Source of the DNA: Hypomesus transpacificus
Lineage: Eukaryota > Chordata > Actinopteri > Osmeriformes > Osmeridae
DNA: 64,000 nucleotides
NCBI RefSeq assembly: GCF_021917145.1
Contig: NC_061067.1
Location: forward strand, 7,343,690-7,407,689
Direction: 5' to 3'
Shown here piece by piece: positions 1 to 17,715 of the stretch. Positions within the stretch are counted from its first letter, which is position 1; each line of letters begins with the position of its first letter. The notes beneath the pieces are model-generated. The model searched no databases, was not told where the DNA came from, and was given only the letters and a program-made list of their open reading frames with translations. Both the position numbers and the translations under genes were made by a program.

Positions 1-1457
1 TATGAATGTTTCCTTACACTCCACACCACAGTCTACGTTCCACACGCTGATGTCGTATTTAATTCAACTGAAAAGTACTTCCTCCGTTGCTTGTTCCTCG
101 TATTTGGAAGTAATTTACAAAAAAAATAAAAAATACACGTAAAGTATCTATTTTATACGGTTAAAAATGACTCTTCGAATTAATATTGAGTCAAAATTTT
201 GCATTTTGATAAGTGGATCTAAAATCCAGAATTATATATCTGTTTTTGTTTTTTGGGGCAGAATGTCAAGCTTACCTACAGATTCAATTATCCGCAACAC
301 TATGACCAGTATCCTAGAGTTTAAACCTGTGAATTTACCATAAGAAACATAACTCACAATCTTATGTGTGAGAACCTTACATAACTCACAGAGGGGATTA
401 TAATGATCCTTTTGCTAATAAGCCTACTTCTGCCTAGACCCCACGTGGTCGACGTGTTTTCAGTTTTAATAAATGCATTCTGTGCAAAGCTTAAAAAGGA
501 TGTACCCATTGCCCATAGATAGACATTAACATTTTAAGGTGGACGATTTCATCACATGATTATGTTAACCGTGGAGAGTAGAACATATGCTGGCAGAGAC
601 TATTTTTATCCAAGTCCTTAACCCTTCTCACAGGAATTTCAAAGGGCTCCTCAGTGGTGGCCCAGCAGTACAGTGTGTGCAATGCACATACTTCCCCAAA
701 CACACCCCTCCTGTAAGGGGTATAACATTACCCTTCCAGGCAATCTTACACAAGGGGTCATGGCTCAATTCTCTCTTTCACTCACTTTCTCTTTCAAACT
801 GTCTCACACACACACACACACAGTTAGGGCCTACTCCCGAGCTTCAAAACAGGCATTGGAAATAGACTGATTAGTTTACCATTGAGCGCTGAAAACAGCA
901 TTCTGTCAGGATGAACCTAAATGTCAGTTCCAAAAGGCATTTTCTTTATTTTTAAGAATCGATTACAAAAACACACCTTGACTCGCATAACAACAACCCC
1001 ATCTGGACAGGATGCAACCGGTAGAGACTTTCACAACAGAAACTCTCAGTTCTCACCCAGTAACAGAACTCTATGTTGTATGTGTATGCACTTAGTCACA
1101 CAAAGTATCTTCTTATCTGCTTAAGCCAGACAGCCAAGACACAGAATGAGATAGTTAGCCACAACTCTTTCTGTCACAACTGGTTGGTCAATTAGGAAGC
1201 AAAGGAAGGATCACTTCTGCTTTGACTTGTTGGTGTAGTTAGCTGTCATTCAAGGAGTCTGTCAACAGTTCAAAAGCGACAAACCACAGGTTTCAATCGA
1301 ACAGTGATTGGTGTTCAACAGAGCCCACACAGGAATTCCTTCTTTCAGATCTACGTCTGACAGATCTAGAATCAGATTGAACTGATCGAGGACAGAGTCA
1401 AGTCAGAGGATCTGTGCTTGTGTGTGAGTGGACCTGCTAACGGATACCTCCTCAAAT

Positions 1458-1482
1458 GGGGGGGGGGGGTGGGGGGGGGGGG
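1458..1482 (+). repeat. G homopolymer run interrupted once
   Basis: Twelve G, one T, then twelve G. It sits in noncoding DNA in the probable ppp1r16a 3' flank. On the minus strand it is a C-run. It could form a G-quadruplex and is a likely site of length error in sequencing. Confidence 0.9.
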
Positions 1483-1743
1483 AGATGTGTCACGCTCAAG
1501 TCACACAGTGTGAATGCGCGTATCTACGCAAGTCACCCATAAGGTCACAACAGTCACACTGGTAGCCCTGTGATGTACAAGAAGCAAAGGACAACACTCA
1601 ACACAAACGCATTCACTTGACCTCATGTATCGGCTCTCCTCACATTTGTGCACCCTGCTGACCAGCTCTCAGCCGACGCCTAATCCATTTGAGCCACAAT
1701 CCAAACTCCCATTTGAAAAACAAATCCCAGTTTGACATCATAT

Positions 1744-1749
1744 ATTTAT
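1744..1749 (-). terminator. candidate poly(A) signal for ppp1r16a
   Basis: AATAAA on the minus strand about 2.1 kb past the ppp1r16a stop codon. A second AATAAA lies at 946-951. Which one is used cannot be decided from sequence. Confidence 0.4.
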
Positions 1750-3418
1750 TCAAAAAATATTTACAAAGGCTTTACATTTCCAAGGTCATCAATGACACGA
1801 GACGACAAGGAGGTGTGGGGGGGAAGTGCACAGGTTTTCATTTGACTTCTTATACAATTAATTACCTTTTGGAACCAGGAAGGTACATGTAGGGCAGACG
1901 TGCGGGTGACTGTATGGGAAGTCAAGAGGTCGTAGAGTTTACTTTCTCCCATGTAATCAAGGTGGTTCTAAAATTGAAGGTCAGAACTGAAAAGCCACTG
2001 AATGCCATCCTCCATGGATACAACATGGTGAATTACCTCAGTGCAACGACATCATTTCATGAGGAATTCATGAAATTGAACGACTGTTGAGCAGCATGAT
2101 TCCTTTCCACTGTGGGTCAGGACACCATCTTCACATGATGGACCAAACCCTGACCTAAGTTCCCTGTTTGTATGTGTTTGTGGGGATCTCAAGTTAGGAT
2201 TTGGCCATGTGTTAACCTCCCTCTGTTGAAAATACTTAAATGGACGGAATAAATACAAATAGGTGGCAACGTCCATAGAAGTACTGTAAGCCCATGTTGT
2301 ACAAAAATCTATTAAAAAAAATAATCTGTGCAAACATGACAAACTTTTTAAAACAAATCACAGACTGTAGCAAACAATAAATGGAAAATGTGTTATGAAT
2401 TGACATCTATTGGGGGATGAAGTACAACCCTCTACGGAGCATGAGGAAGGACGTGTGGATAAATGAATTGATCTCACTTCACATCCATCTATGTGAAGTC
2501 CATGTGGGACCTTGAATATGTGCCAGATGATGATGCAGCACTGTATGGGCCAGCTCTTTTATGATGACTCAAGGCAACTGTTTTCAAGCTACAATGCAAG
2601 CTATTAGGTATGGTTTTTGATAGATGTAAATATATACATCCAGCACTATTTAGAGGTGTGGAAAGCTTAAAAAGCAAATACGAATAAGGATTTATCCTTA
2701 CAATCTTCAAATGCATTTCAATATAATTTCAAATAATTCTTTAATATAATCTCTTTAAATCGTTTAGAAAACAAAATTACATTTACAAATTGCACCACGT
2801 AGAAAGGAGTATCAAAATGTAGGCTTTTCAAAGTGCACTGGAACTTTAGATTATGAACAAAATAAAAATCAATTCAGGACATTATTGGTCAAGAAAAAAG
2901 GCAGATTTAGACCAAGTTTAGACCAACAAACAAGAATCAGTTGTCATCTCATATAAACACTCCCAATTCTTGCACCCTGGCTCACAGACTGGCAAGTCTG
3001 AAACACAATAAATAAGATAAATAAAGATGTTATATTAAAGTACCCTTAATCAATCATTAAAGAATCTCTTGAGACTAATTTATGCTCAATCCTTCACTTA
3101 AATATACTATCTCTGTCACATTACATTTCACTGATCACTGTCAATAAATCTGAAAATAGAAAAGATCATCCATTCATTAAGTTAGATTTGACCAAAAGAA
3201 AGGCCTTACAATCAGCTTTGGTCCGTCAGCTCTCACTCGCTTGATCCTCCAATATGAAAGGCAAACTTCTAAAGACAAAAGGCCTTTCCATCCAACACAC
3301 GTGCCATCACGAGAAAACTGTGACCACCTCTGATTGAAATGCAGAATGGAGAGATCAGTGGTAATAGGCTAAAGGATGGTGTATTGAGTAATACTGGAGT
3401 ATGTAAGGCTATACACAG

Positions 3419-3430
3419 CCACTAGGGGGC
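3419..3430 (+). promoter_or_regulatory. CTCF-type core motif, forward
   Basis: CCACTAGGGGGC matches the CTCF core CCASYAGRKGGC at all positions, on the plus strand. It lies about 450 bp beyond the ppp1r16a stop codon. Binding is not shown by sequence alone. Confidence 0.45.
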
Positions 3431-3876
3431 AATCTCCATGAGGACAGTTTGCCTTCTCATAACACAACTTCCATATACGGTCCCATAGTTGGAGTTTAAC
3501 GCTAGCCATGGTGATGAACAATGTCAAACATCTGCACCACAATGGAGGTGCCATGCACTGTTTCAAGTTTGAGTACACATGACTACAAATTGGAAGTGGA
3601 TGGGCGGTCATGGGAGAGGCTGTGGGGAATGTGAGTTGCATCACCACTAAGAGCTTTGTAGGGAGGAGTGCACAGTGCCGAAATGTGGAGACAACATTCA
3701 ATGGCATGTCTTGAATACAAAATAAAATAAAAAGTATGAGTGAATCAATTCCTAAGCAAACGAAGCGTTTTGCAAAGAATCTGTCGAAAGATGCTTTGCC
3801 ACTTTGGAGCGTGCGCCTCCGCCCTGGATGTTCCTAATGAGACAGGCAGTGAGCAAGTGAGAGTGTGTGAGTGTGT

Positions 3877-8160
<4,284 letters not shown>

Positions 8161-8904
8161 TTAATCGCTCGAATCTCAGGGGGTCAGTATTCCATGGTTT
8201 GAAGAAGCTTGTTTTTTTTATGGGTAAAGTAGTATCAATGTATGTGTCCCATTTTCCACAGTTCTGTGCTTTTTGTGGCCTGGAAATTTACACAAACAAC
8301 CAAACTAGCACTTACCAAACAATTATTCTACAGCTGTATTGTACATATGCGTACATGTCCAAAACAGACCTATGTGAATCGTGATTTTGAACTGTTCTTC
8401 AGTCCTTCCATCCATTGCAGCTCTGTGTGCCTGTATTCCTCAAAGTCTGACAGAGTCTGACCCAGCGAGAGAAGCTAGTTCTCCCCTGTCCAGATCTGTG
8501 CCAGCTTGTCTCCCAGTCCATGTTGGACACCCTTGCCTGGAAACAGATCCCTGAGAAAACTCTTTTGATAAGGACCCATATTCAGAGCTTGTTTAGCAGT
8601 GTGGGTGGATGGTGCTCCCCATGGGAAGTCATAAGCCGGGAGGAAGCAGATCACCAGAACAAACCAAAAAGAAAGATCAGGTTTAAAACATTCAATAGGA
8701 CCTTAATATTGCACAAAGCTTGTTGTAAAGTGCCATGGAGAGGCAGGATTGTGGTAGGACCAGTCCTGGGTGGGGATCTGTAGAGGTGGCTCCTTGTTGT
8801 TTACTGGTATAGAGGCACGTCTTTGGGGAACTCAGGCTATACTGACGCACCTGTGGATGCAGAAAGGGAGAGAGAGGGAAAGACAAAGCGAGACAGAGAG
8901 ACAG

Positions 8905-8906
<2 letters not shown>

Positions 8907-8949
<43 letters not shown>
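8907..8949 (+). repeat. GA microsatellite
   Basis: About 20 GA units following a degenerate GA-rich lead from about 8862. It lies in the large ppp1r16a intron. Confidence 0.9.
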
Positions 8950-8953
<4 letters not shown>

Positions 8954-10732
8954 GTGCAATGTTACAGTAATGTACACAACCTGCTCTCCTAATCCTGTTA
9001 TCTTTAACCCCTGAGCTCCAAAACGCCACATTCTCCACTCCCATTCCTAGTCCTCCTCCTCTCCTTTCTACTACTGGAGGAAACCGGAGCCAGGAGGCCT
9101 TTCATTAATGATTGACACACCTGACTAGCCGCCCCAGTACTGCACACTGAGCAGAGAGACAGGTGGGGGGGGGGGCGTGGGGGGGCAGAGGAGGAGGCCA
9201 TGGCGTATGGAGGTGGGTGGTTAGATCGTAGCGCCACAAGTTTATTCACAAGGCCGAATATGAAATGGTTTCTCTCTCCGTCAAGCCCGCTCCCCCCCGG
9301 CTCCACCGAGCCAGGCTCCACAGCGCATGCCCCAGGGCTTTCCAGGGAGCTCATTCATTATTTAGGGTCAAGGCCTGTGAGCGCTGAGAGGACGGTCAAC
9401 GAGACACGGCACTCAGAGAGATAGCTCGTTTAGGGGGAGCGAGGGCTGCAGCTCAGGGAGAGGAGGGAGAGACATGGAGAGAAGACGACCTGGCTCAAAG
9501 ACAGACATAACTCTGTGACTGGATTATAATTCCGTCCTCAGAGTTGGTCATCAAGTGTTATGGACATCCACACTGTCCGTGTTTCAGCCCAGTCCCAACA
9601 GCCAGGGCTGTTGTAACTAAGGTTTCAATACCGTAGGGACACAACAACCACAGCCAAAGACTATTTATAGGACTGCCTTTATCTCTGTCTCTGCGCTTAC
9701 AATGTGAGGATTTCCTTGGACTCACACATACTTGTGTTAATGTATCACACTCATAGTGGAAGTCACACAGAGACAAGTAAGCCTGTACACCACAAGGCAT
9801 AGCCTAGCCCACTAGAAATATGACAATGTCATGTCAAAATATGTCAACCACTAGCCCCATCAGAGTGAAAAATAGATCAACTGAACAACACTTTGAGCAT
9901 CCAACAAACTGACCTCAACCCAGCTGCACTTATAAGAGAGATGACAAGAGCAGTTCAGATACAAAAATACCAAGTTCAGCTAACTGAAAGACTTGCTAAT
10001 GCAAATGAACTCGCTGCTCCACAGAATACGGTTTTAGGCTAATCTGTCAGCAATAGGCCTAAGCATCACATGCACAGCTGTGGCAGCCTTCCTCTCTCTG
10101 GCACACTGAACAAGAGAGAGGGCGGGAACAAGTTTAGGAAATGCTGACTCCTAAGGAGATTTACAAGGGAATGGGGCTAGGGCCCACAATCCCTTTAGGG
10201 ACTCTACTGCAAGATCCTCGATCATAATCAATATCAGGGATCAAACAAGCCGTGTCAGAGAGCAGAGAGATTCTTTGTTTTATCTGTGGTGCTTTCCGTC
10301 AGCCAGTACTAAGTGAACTAGCCTATTTGATGGTTTTAACATCAGCAGCAATAACCTAACTATTACAAATGACTACGAGCATAGCTCACTAACTGTGTGT
10401 TCCTGGCTGAGCTCTCCCCTCACCCGTTAGGTCTCAAATACTGGCAGCCAAGAATGCAGGATAAGGTGCTTTTTTCGTGTCCTCATTCCAACTGGAAACT
10501 TGTGTGTGTGTGTGCGAGCAATATGCGAACACTTGCAGCTACAAATCACAGGCTATGTAACCATACCTGTTCAAGGTTCAATAACCATCAGCTTCATAAA
10601 GTAGCTCCAAGTGAGGCCTTATGTAGCCTGCAGAATATTGTTAGATCCAGGCCAGATGGTGTAAGATAACGTTTCCACTTAGTCCTTTTATGTTAACAAT
10701 GCACTTCTGATCCTTGATCTTCTGCGTTTTTT

Positions 10733-10779
10733 GTACATCACTTTGGATAGTGCATGCTAAATGAATAAGATGTAAATGC
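10733..10779 (+). mobile_element. SINE 3'-tail fragment
   Basis: The stretch with CACTTTGGATA, then TGCTAAATGAATAA and TGTAAATG, resembles the 3' tail of fish tRNA-derived SINEs (CGCTTTGGATAAAAGCGTCTGCTAAATGA type). The tRNA-like head is missing. Similar tails occur at 38494-38570 and 52291-52320. Confidence 0.6.
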
Positions 10780-13700
10780 AACTTAGCTCACTATACAGTA
10801 CGGTGAAACCCTTTGCAGTCTTGTGAATCATGAAGAGAAAGTTAATAGTCGTATACACTGGGCCAACAAAGATAAGTGATGATAAGGCAACAGGCTTCTA
10901 CCTGCCAAGAAGCAAGAGGCGCCTAATACTGAACTTGTGTACACACACACACAATGATGTGCACACACACACACACACATGTATGTGTGCAATCACACAC
11001 ATAGAATAACATGCCCACACACACACTGAACATGCAGGTGTACACTGTAGCCTATATGCACACGTACAGTAATCATGTTCACACAAAGTTTGAGGACTCA
11101 TGAGATACGTTAGAGCTAGAGGCTGTAACAGGTTTGCTGTCTGGATGATGAATAAACACACAAAAACACACACACACTAGGCAATATTGAACTCCACCCA
11201 GCACCTGAATACCACCCACCCTTTAAACTGACACTTCAGCAAGGAGTCTTGACCAAGACTCCTCATGAGGAGATCTCGATCCAAGGCCAGCCCTCATGCA
11301 TAGCCTAGCCTACATAGCAGGACAACTTGAAAGGGTCTAATGCCTGGGTATCTCTTGTAGCTGTAGATCCACTGGATTGAAAACCCTGTCAGGGACTATG
11401 GAGAATGTGGATTATTCCGGCCTAGTTAAACTAACAGACTCCGTGAGCCTCTACTCAGGCTCTTAATCTTAATTGCGTTGTAGAGCACATTCAAACCAGT
11501 TTCACTTTTATAATGCCTACCTCAGTGTGCTAGAACTGGACTATTTTCTTTTCACATATCTCCCTATTCCCCCCGGCCCTGACAAATAAGCAGAAAGCTG
11601 GATAAAACTGTGCTTCCAGCTTAATCACCTTAATGAAAGCACCACTTGCAGCATGGCACGGTGCGCCAGGGTTAGTCAACTGGTTAAGGAGGAAAACACA
11701 ACCACTTTGTATCCTGCTCTGGGGCCTCCCTCTTCAATGGTGCACTTTGAGTTGGGTTTCAGCACGCCCCTGGTGTTAACAGGGGTAGTCGACCTGGGTC
11801 AATGACTCATTGATTTAGACTGGGCAGGGAGGCTTGGCTGCGGAACACATCACTCAGCCGCCGGCTCACTCTATGAATAGTACACAACGGCAATATATGC
11901 TTAGCACAGGTCCTAGGACCAATACATGTGTTTCGAAGTGTTTAAACAAGGACTTTTCAACGCCATTGTCTAATTATAGTCTCAAGGTTTTAGCTACAAA
12001 TGTCACACACATTGGTAGTTACACTAAGTCTTGGGCAAGAGGCGGATCCTATCCATCTGACCATGTCAGGAGTTCCATGTTTGGCCTATTTGACTCAGGC
12101 ATTCCTTTCCAATAAGACCACAGTCAGGAGAATGAATCCCTCAATTTGGTTCGTTCATGAATGGTGAATCACTGAGTGTAGTCTGGGAAGCTGCAAGCAG
12201 TCTGCCACTTGAACCTCTTCCAGGGGTCTAATCTATTGTTCAACATTCTTAAAGGCCTTTTTGTCTTCCCCAGATTTAAAATGGTTTAGCAGCAATTAAA
12301 ACATGAAGCTGAAAGGGAGGGGGAGAGAGAGAGAGAGGAAGAGAGAGATAGAAAAAGAGAGAATTAAACAGAGAGACCCAAGGAAGGGGGGTGGGCTTCC
12401 TAAGTCCTGTCATGTGTGGGTTGAGCCGTGGCCTTTTAACAACTCTGCAATCGCTGTAGCAACAGAGACAGGCCAAAAGGAAACCAAGAGGAAATGAGAA
12501 AGTAGGAGGATGTGGGTGAAGAGATGGATGGAGGTAGAAAACCGGAAGGATAAGGAGGAGACACATCTCGTCCCAGAAAGAAAAAAAATATAAAAATAAA
12601 TAAATAAAAGATACTAAAAACATGTCCACAAAAGTGTTCAGTAAAAATGCATTCATACTGAAATCGTTTTATCTATGTACTCCACCTGGCTCAATGCAAA
12701 CATTTAAGGTGTCAGGGCCTTAAGTGACCCACATATTACTACCCACAATCAGGTGGCAGCAGGTATGAGTATGCCTACCTTACCACTTAAGACCCTCTAG
12801 CATAGTATTGATTATCCCAAGGTTATAGCATCATGTTGACTTAAGTAGGGCTTCGATTCTAGGCATCTGTTCAAAATCACTTGTGTAACATAGATAACAA
12901 ACTACCTTTGAGAAGGAGCCGAGCTTAAGAGTCAGTTAACACCAGTCCCTCTAAATAGATTAAATGGTTCTATGGTTCACTACTTGTGGCCTGATGCAAT
13001 GTAGCCTCAGCCATTGTGCTTATATTCAGTCTTAGATAGCATGCACGTGCATGCTGAAATGTGTGTTCATTCATTGAAACCTGTCTTCTTCAGACCACAT
13101 CTTTCAAAAGGCCGACACCCAGCAGGCTAATATAAAAGGTTCTGTTCTTTTGAAGAACCGATAGTTTCACTTTTGAACTGAATAAGCTATCAATTACATG
13201 CAATCCATCCAGGCAACTCCTTTCATGTAATGCATAGTTGGCCTTTGTGTAGTATGCAATTAAAAACCATTGAACTGCATGGATTGTAGCCTGTAGTTTT
13301 CTGTTTACATTAGGCCTAATGAGACAGCCTAATGTCCATTATTACAACATTAATAATCACCGGGTCAAATGTATCTGGTGGCACGCTTACCAGAGTCACT
13401 TGCCGCTCTAACACCGCATGGAACAATAACTGTTCGCTTTACAGTGGCCTGTTGCTTTTTGAGACTTCCATGTTATTATTGCGCACAGATTATGGACATG
13501 GGAAGGTAGCCGAATGGGAAGGTAGCCGAATGCAGAGCTAAAATGTAAGCTTAACCAAATCAATTGGTACAGTGTAGAATCAGTTCAGTTTAGACAGTAG
13601 ATCAGTTTGACATAATGTGGCTAATATTGAGTTAGACTACTTTAAAACTAACGTGGCCTAAGTAGACAACACACCTGGCGCTAGAAAGGACCAACCTGAC

Positions 13701-13911
13701 ATTGACAGGGATATTCTGTAACGCGTGCCATGCCAATTAATGAGCTAGCATGGCTGCTAAATAGGTAGCCAGTCTTTCGTTCATTCAGCTACCTGTTGCA
13801 CATAACCCGGTAAAAGTTTTTCTGTGCGTGGCTAAAAGATCGACGTTCAAATAGCTGGGCAATATGAGATCATATGTATGGCATTGGTATTATAAGTAAG
13901 TTTCGTCTCAC

Positions 13912-14066
13912 CTGTAGACTTCCTTTAGGCTCTGTCCGCGTTCCTCTAAAACTGATCAGCTGCTTGTTGAGTCCCTGTCACCGTCACCAAAGCCAACCCT
14001 TGGGGGAAATGCTTCACCATAACAACCACTGCGCCATCGAAACAAAAGAGTCGTCCACTAGAGGGC
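13912..14066 (-). promoter_or_regulatory. ppp1r16a: probable ppp1r16a untranslated first exon and promoter
   Basis: The minus strand shows a donor CTACAG/GTGAGA with the exon edge at 13912. Its phase is irrelevant because no ATG-initiated frame runs through. The upstream stretch at 13912-14070 has CpGs and ends at a CTCF-type core (14055-14066). This is an inference from splice consensus and gene layout; the transcription start is unknown. Confidence 0.4.
14055..14066 (+). promoter_or_regulatory. CTCF-type core motif, forward
   Basis: CCACTAGAGGGC, followed by GAC, matches CCASYAGRKGGC on the plus strand. It lies between the presumed ppp1r16a promoter and foxh1. Confidence 0.5.
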
Positions 14067-14140
14067 GACATTGTTTAGGCCTATGAAAAACAACTGGAGA
14101 TAATTTGTGACCTAAGAAGCTCACGCCAGGGTTCTCACTC

Positions 14141-14332
<192 letters not shown>

Positions 14333-14484
14333 TTTGTGTGCACTATGAGAGGATGGGACATTGACATTACATGGCTATTGCATGTGAATCTGATATTCAT
14401 ACAATGTAACATAACCTCATACAGCAGACACATGATCAATCAACAAGCAGCAGTGTACGGCTTTTCAGAATATTTTAAACAGCA

Positions 14485-14937
14485 CATACAACTGGATGGA
14501 GGACCTGAGGACTCTAGGTACCTGAGGCGAGCGAGGAAGATTGTGGCCGAATCCTCGCATCCCACACACTCTGTTCCAGCCACTACCCTTCGGCAGAAGG
14601 CTGCAGTCCATCAGGACCAAAACCTCACGCCATAACAACAGTTTCTTTCCATCCACTGCTGGCCTCTTTAACAAGGCCAAGGACTCACACTGACTCTTAA
14701 GACTTTACGTGCACAAGCCACCTTGTCTTATTGCACTATGTTGCCCTATTTTTATATTATATCTATCTTATATTTAATTTTAATTGTACATATTGTTTAC
14801 CCTTTAGTATTAGTCAGGACTTTGTACACTACTTTTATTTAAGATTGTATATATTTATTGTATGCACCTTCCTGCGACAGTAAATTCCTTGTTTGTGTTT
14901 ACATGGCAAATAAAAAAAATTCTGATTCTGATGTACT
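14485..14937 (+). mobile_element. 5'-truncated, frameshifted LINE 3' end
   Basis: From about 14503 the plus strand encodes a decayed end of a non-LTR reverse-transcriptase protein: a block with RRARKIVAESSHPTHS, then after a frame change FGRRLQSIRTKT and NNSFFPSTAGLFNKAKDSH before a stop at 14691-14693. An AT-rich 3' UTR follows, with AATAAA and a terminal TGATTCTGATT-like tail near 14937. Gene-end and tail style point to the LINE-2/Rex-like group; the exact family is not settled. It is plainly inactive. Confidence 0.7.
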
Positions 14938-17715
14938 GCCTTTTCTCAGCAGCTCAGTCTGGTTTGAAGTTATATGATTGCTCATCAAACAACATTAGAC
15001 AGAGGTAAAGTTGGAATCGGAAATGGACAGGGTTGATAATCCTGGGAAAACACCCAGGACAATCATCTGCTAATACCCAGAGCCAGGGATGACTCTGTAA
15101 TCTGTTGACCTCCTTGGTGACCTCCATCAGTCGACAACACAGTGACACTGCAGAGAATAAGACACAGGAAATTGGACGGTCTTTATATTTTACTTTTCAT
15201 TGAAGCACACTGCAGAAGAATGTATCCTGGTTAAGGCTAGAACATCATTCTTTTGGCACATACTGTATATCTGACACATTGTTTATTTAATGCTGATCGA
15301 GAGAACCTATCAAAATATGCATGGTTTAAAGAAACAAGGGCAAACTGAGATCAATGTATTCAACACTTGCAATAATGAGATTGTGCCCTCGTCTTATCCA
15401 TACGGATCACCCACGCTGTTTGGTGTTATTCCTTTCATTTGGGTATCCTAAAAAGTCTTTGTTAGGACTTAGGAGGAGAATTGTGCACGCTGGTGGATGA
15501 TGTCTTTGATGACCCAGACATGGAATTTGTTCCTTACTCCAAAGCTTTCGCAGGGACAAAGAAAGTGTCTCCGTGGTCTCAGCAGGGCTAAACTTACTCT
15601 CTTTGGTCTCACTTGGTATCAGGGTGTAGATCAGGGATGCTTAGACGGATTTAAGAGAAACACATGAAATCCCTATCCCACCAAAATCAATGACCTAGTC
15701 CACAACCTGTAAGAAGTGGCAGAGAGTATTTAAATTCGTTTTTGTTTATTTCTACAATCCTTTCCTAAAATCTTTGAATAGTAAATGTTATACAATCAAC
15801 CTAAGTAAGAGATTCAATTTATCCAGGAATATTCCATAGATTTAATGTCCAAATTAACCAAATCTATGTATAGTACTTCTCAGTTGACCAAATTCATAAA
15901 TCAGTTTGCTTACATTGTCATAAGATTCATGTGCATCTATTTCCATTTGTCTTGACTTGACAAAATTCATATAATTCATTCAAATGCATGTGCAAACGAT
16001 CGGTGACATTTAGCCAATCACAGTAGAGAATGTTCAGGCAATTATCGCACAGGTGAGGGTGTGAATGCTCGGGTCACATTTTCTGGTCCTCATGGTTTCC
16101 ACACTCCAATCTTTGAAACTACTACTTGGTAAATATATAACAACAGCTCCCATCACACAATCTCAACAATATTTTCAGAACCAATTTAATGGAACTGATG
16201 CAGGCATTATTTGTGTGTTGAATGTAACTAGACAATTTGTGTTGCCTTCACCGTTTATAATGTATCCTATTGGTTCTGGTCATTGATCAAAATGTGTCTC
16301 GTGTAAGGTGCGAATGCCACCACTATTTATCAGCCAATAACTTAGAAAGGAACAAGTTTGAGAGGTATAGTCTTTCCTCACATGTTAAATAGCAAGCCCT
16401 AATGCAGGAATGAAAGGTCCTAGGTTCGCCAATGAAAGTTATTCTAATCCAACTTGTTTTCACAAGGGTTGGGGCATTAACACGACATTAACGTGAACAA
16501 AAGCAACATGCAGTCCTGAAACCTATTCTCTCACGTTGAATGGAAGAGTGCTTATACTGTCGCGGGCACCCCTGTGCGCAATATGCCCCCGACTGTTGTG
16601 CACCCTTAGTGGCATTTTTGGAACTATTTAATGTGCTTCCCGATTACTTGTTTTAAATACGAATAAATGGCCTAATTATAATGGCACCTCATAGACTGCT
16701 GACGACCGTTATATTGCCAATCCTGGTCAATTTCAGCAATTAAAGACCGAAAATGTTGGCTAGCTAAATGATTAGGGACAGACAACACAACAGACAACAA
16801 TATTTATTTCGCATGTATACCCCCTAAAACTAATGTATTCGTCCACATAAAATGTAAAGCCAAATTACCCATCATAAAATCCAGATCTGAATGTTTGTGT
16901 TCTTGGATTATTAATATTATCAATTGGCTACCTATAGGGCCTAGTCTGTCTTTTGAAATTAACGTATCCAGTTGGCCGGTGATAATCTTGTATTGTTTGT
17001 TTATTAGCAAACATATGTATATTGAAAGCAATAAGTTGTTGATTGGATGAAAGCCTTGCCCAAAATTCTTTTGTATTTATTTTTCTTTGAATACCCCTCC
17101 CCCTCAAATTTACTTTCAATGATATGGATGACATCTCATGCCTCCTTGGTCGCTTTGGGGCACAGTGCAGGTGATTTGAAGATTTTACAAAATAACAACA
17201 AAAGTTGTGATTACTGTCAGCAAGCTTCAAGGTAGAGAATGTAGTTGGGTGTTGTTACCACATGATTTCCAAAATATGTTTTCAAGTCATCCTTACAACA
17301 TAGGGTATAATTTACTTGCAAGGTTTAAGAAACAACATTTGGAAAGAATATGTGCAGATTCCCAAATAATATGCATAAACTGTGCGTAAAGTTTTTGGGG
17401 AGTTATTGGGCGGTAAGTGTTCTGCGTTTTAAGTCGTCTGTTGATATTGTCAGGGTTATTTACAGGTTTACTGTCCTTCTGACGCTCGGGCCCTTCCCAA
17501 CCCCCCTGGGTGATCAGTCATTCTGCCTGCAGATAGCGTTCCATTCTCTCTTCGATTACGCTGCGGGATTTACATGAAACTGTTAATTGTTTGCTCTTCA
17601 AATAGAGTCAGCCTGGAGCCAGCAGTCTGCCAGAAGTTAAGGACCGGCTCCCTCCCTCCCCCTCACCGTCCTCCTGTCCAACCGTGCTTCGCGATCTCCC
17701 CCCTGGCTGATCAAC
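14938..17715. other. foxh1 upstream intergenic DNA
   Basis: No coding exon, RNA gene or clear repeat family was recognised. The sequence is AT-rich, with only short unconvincing open frames. The stretch nearest foxh1 (about 17.45-17.7 kb) becomes richer in C and CpG and is the likely promoter. Confidence 0.5.

Larger units (their letters stand above)
1..3876. other. noncoding DNA, probable ppp1r16a 3' UTR and downstream flank
   Basis: No convincing coding exon is visible on either strand; the open frames here are short and lack protein-like composition. The ppp1r16a stop codon lies at 3877-3879, so its 3' UTR must run into this stretch on the minus strand. Minus-strand AATAAA signals occur at 1744-1749 and 946-951, which would give a 3' UTR of about 2.1 or 2.9 kb. 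A G-run lies at 1458-1482 and a short CA repeat near 800. A CTCF-type core lies at 3419-3430. Confidence 0.5.
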
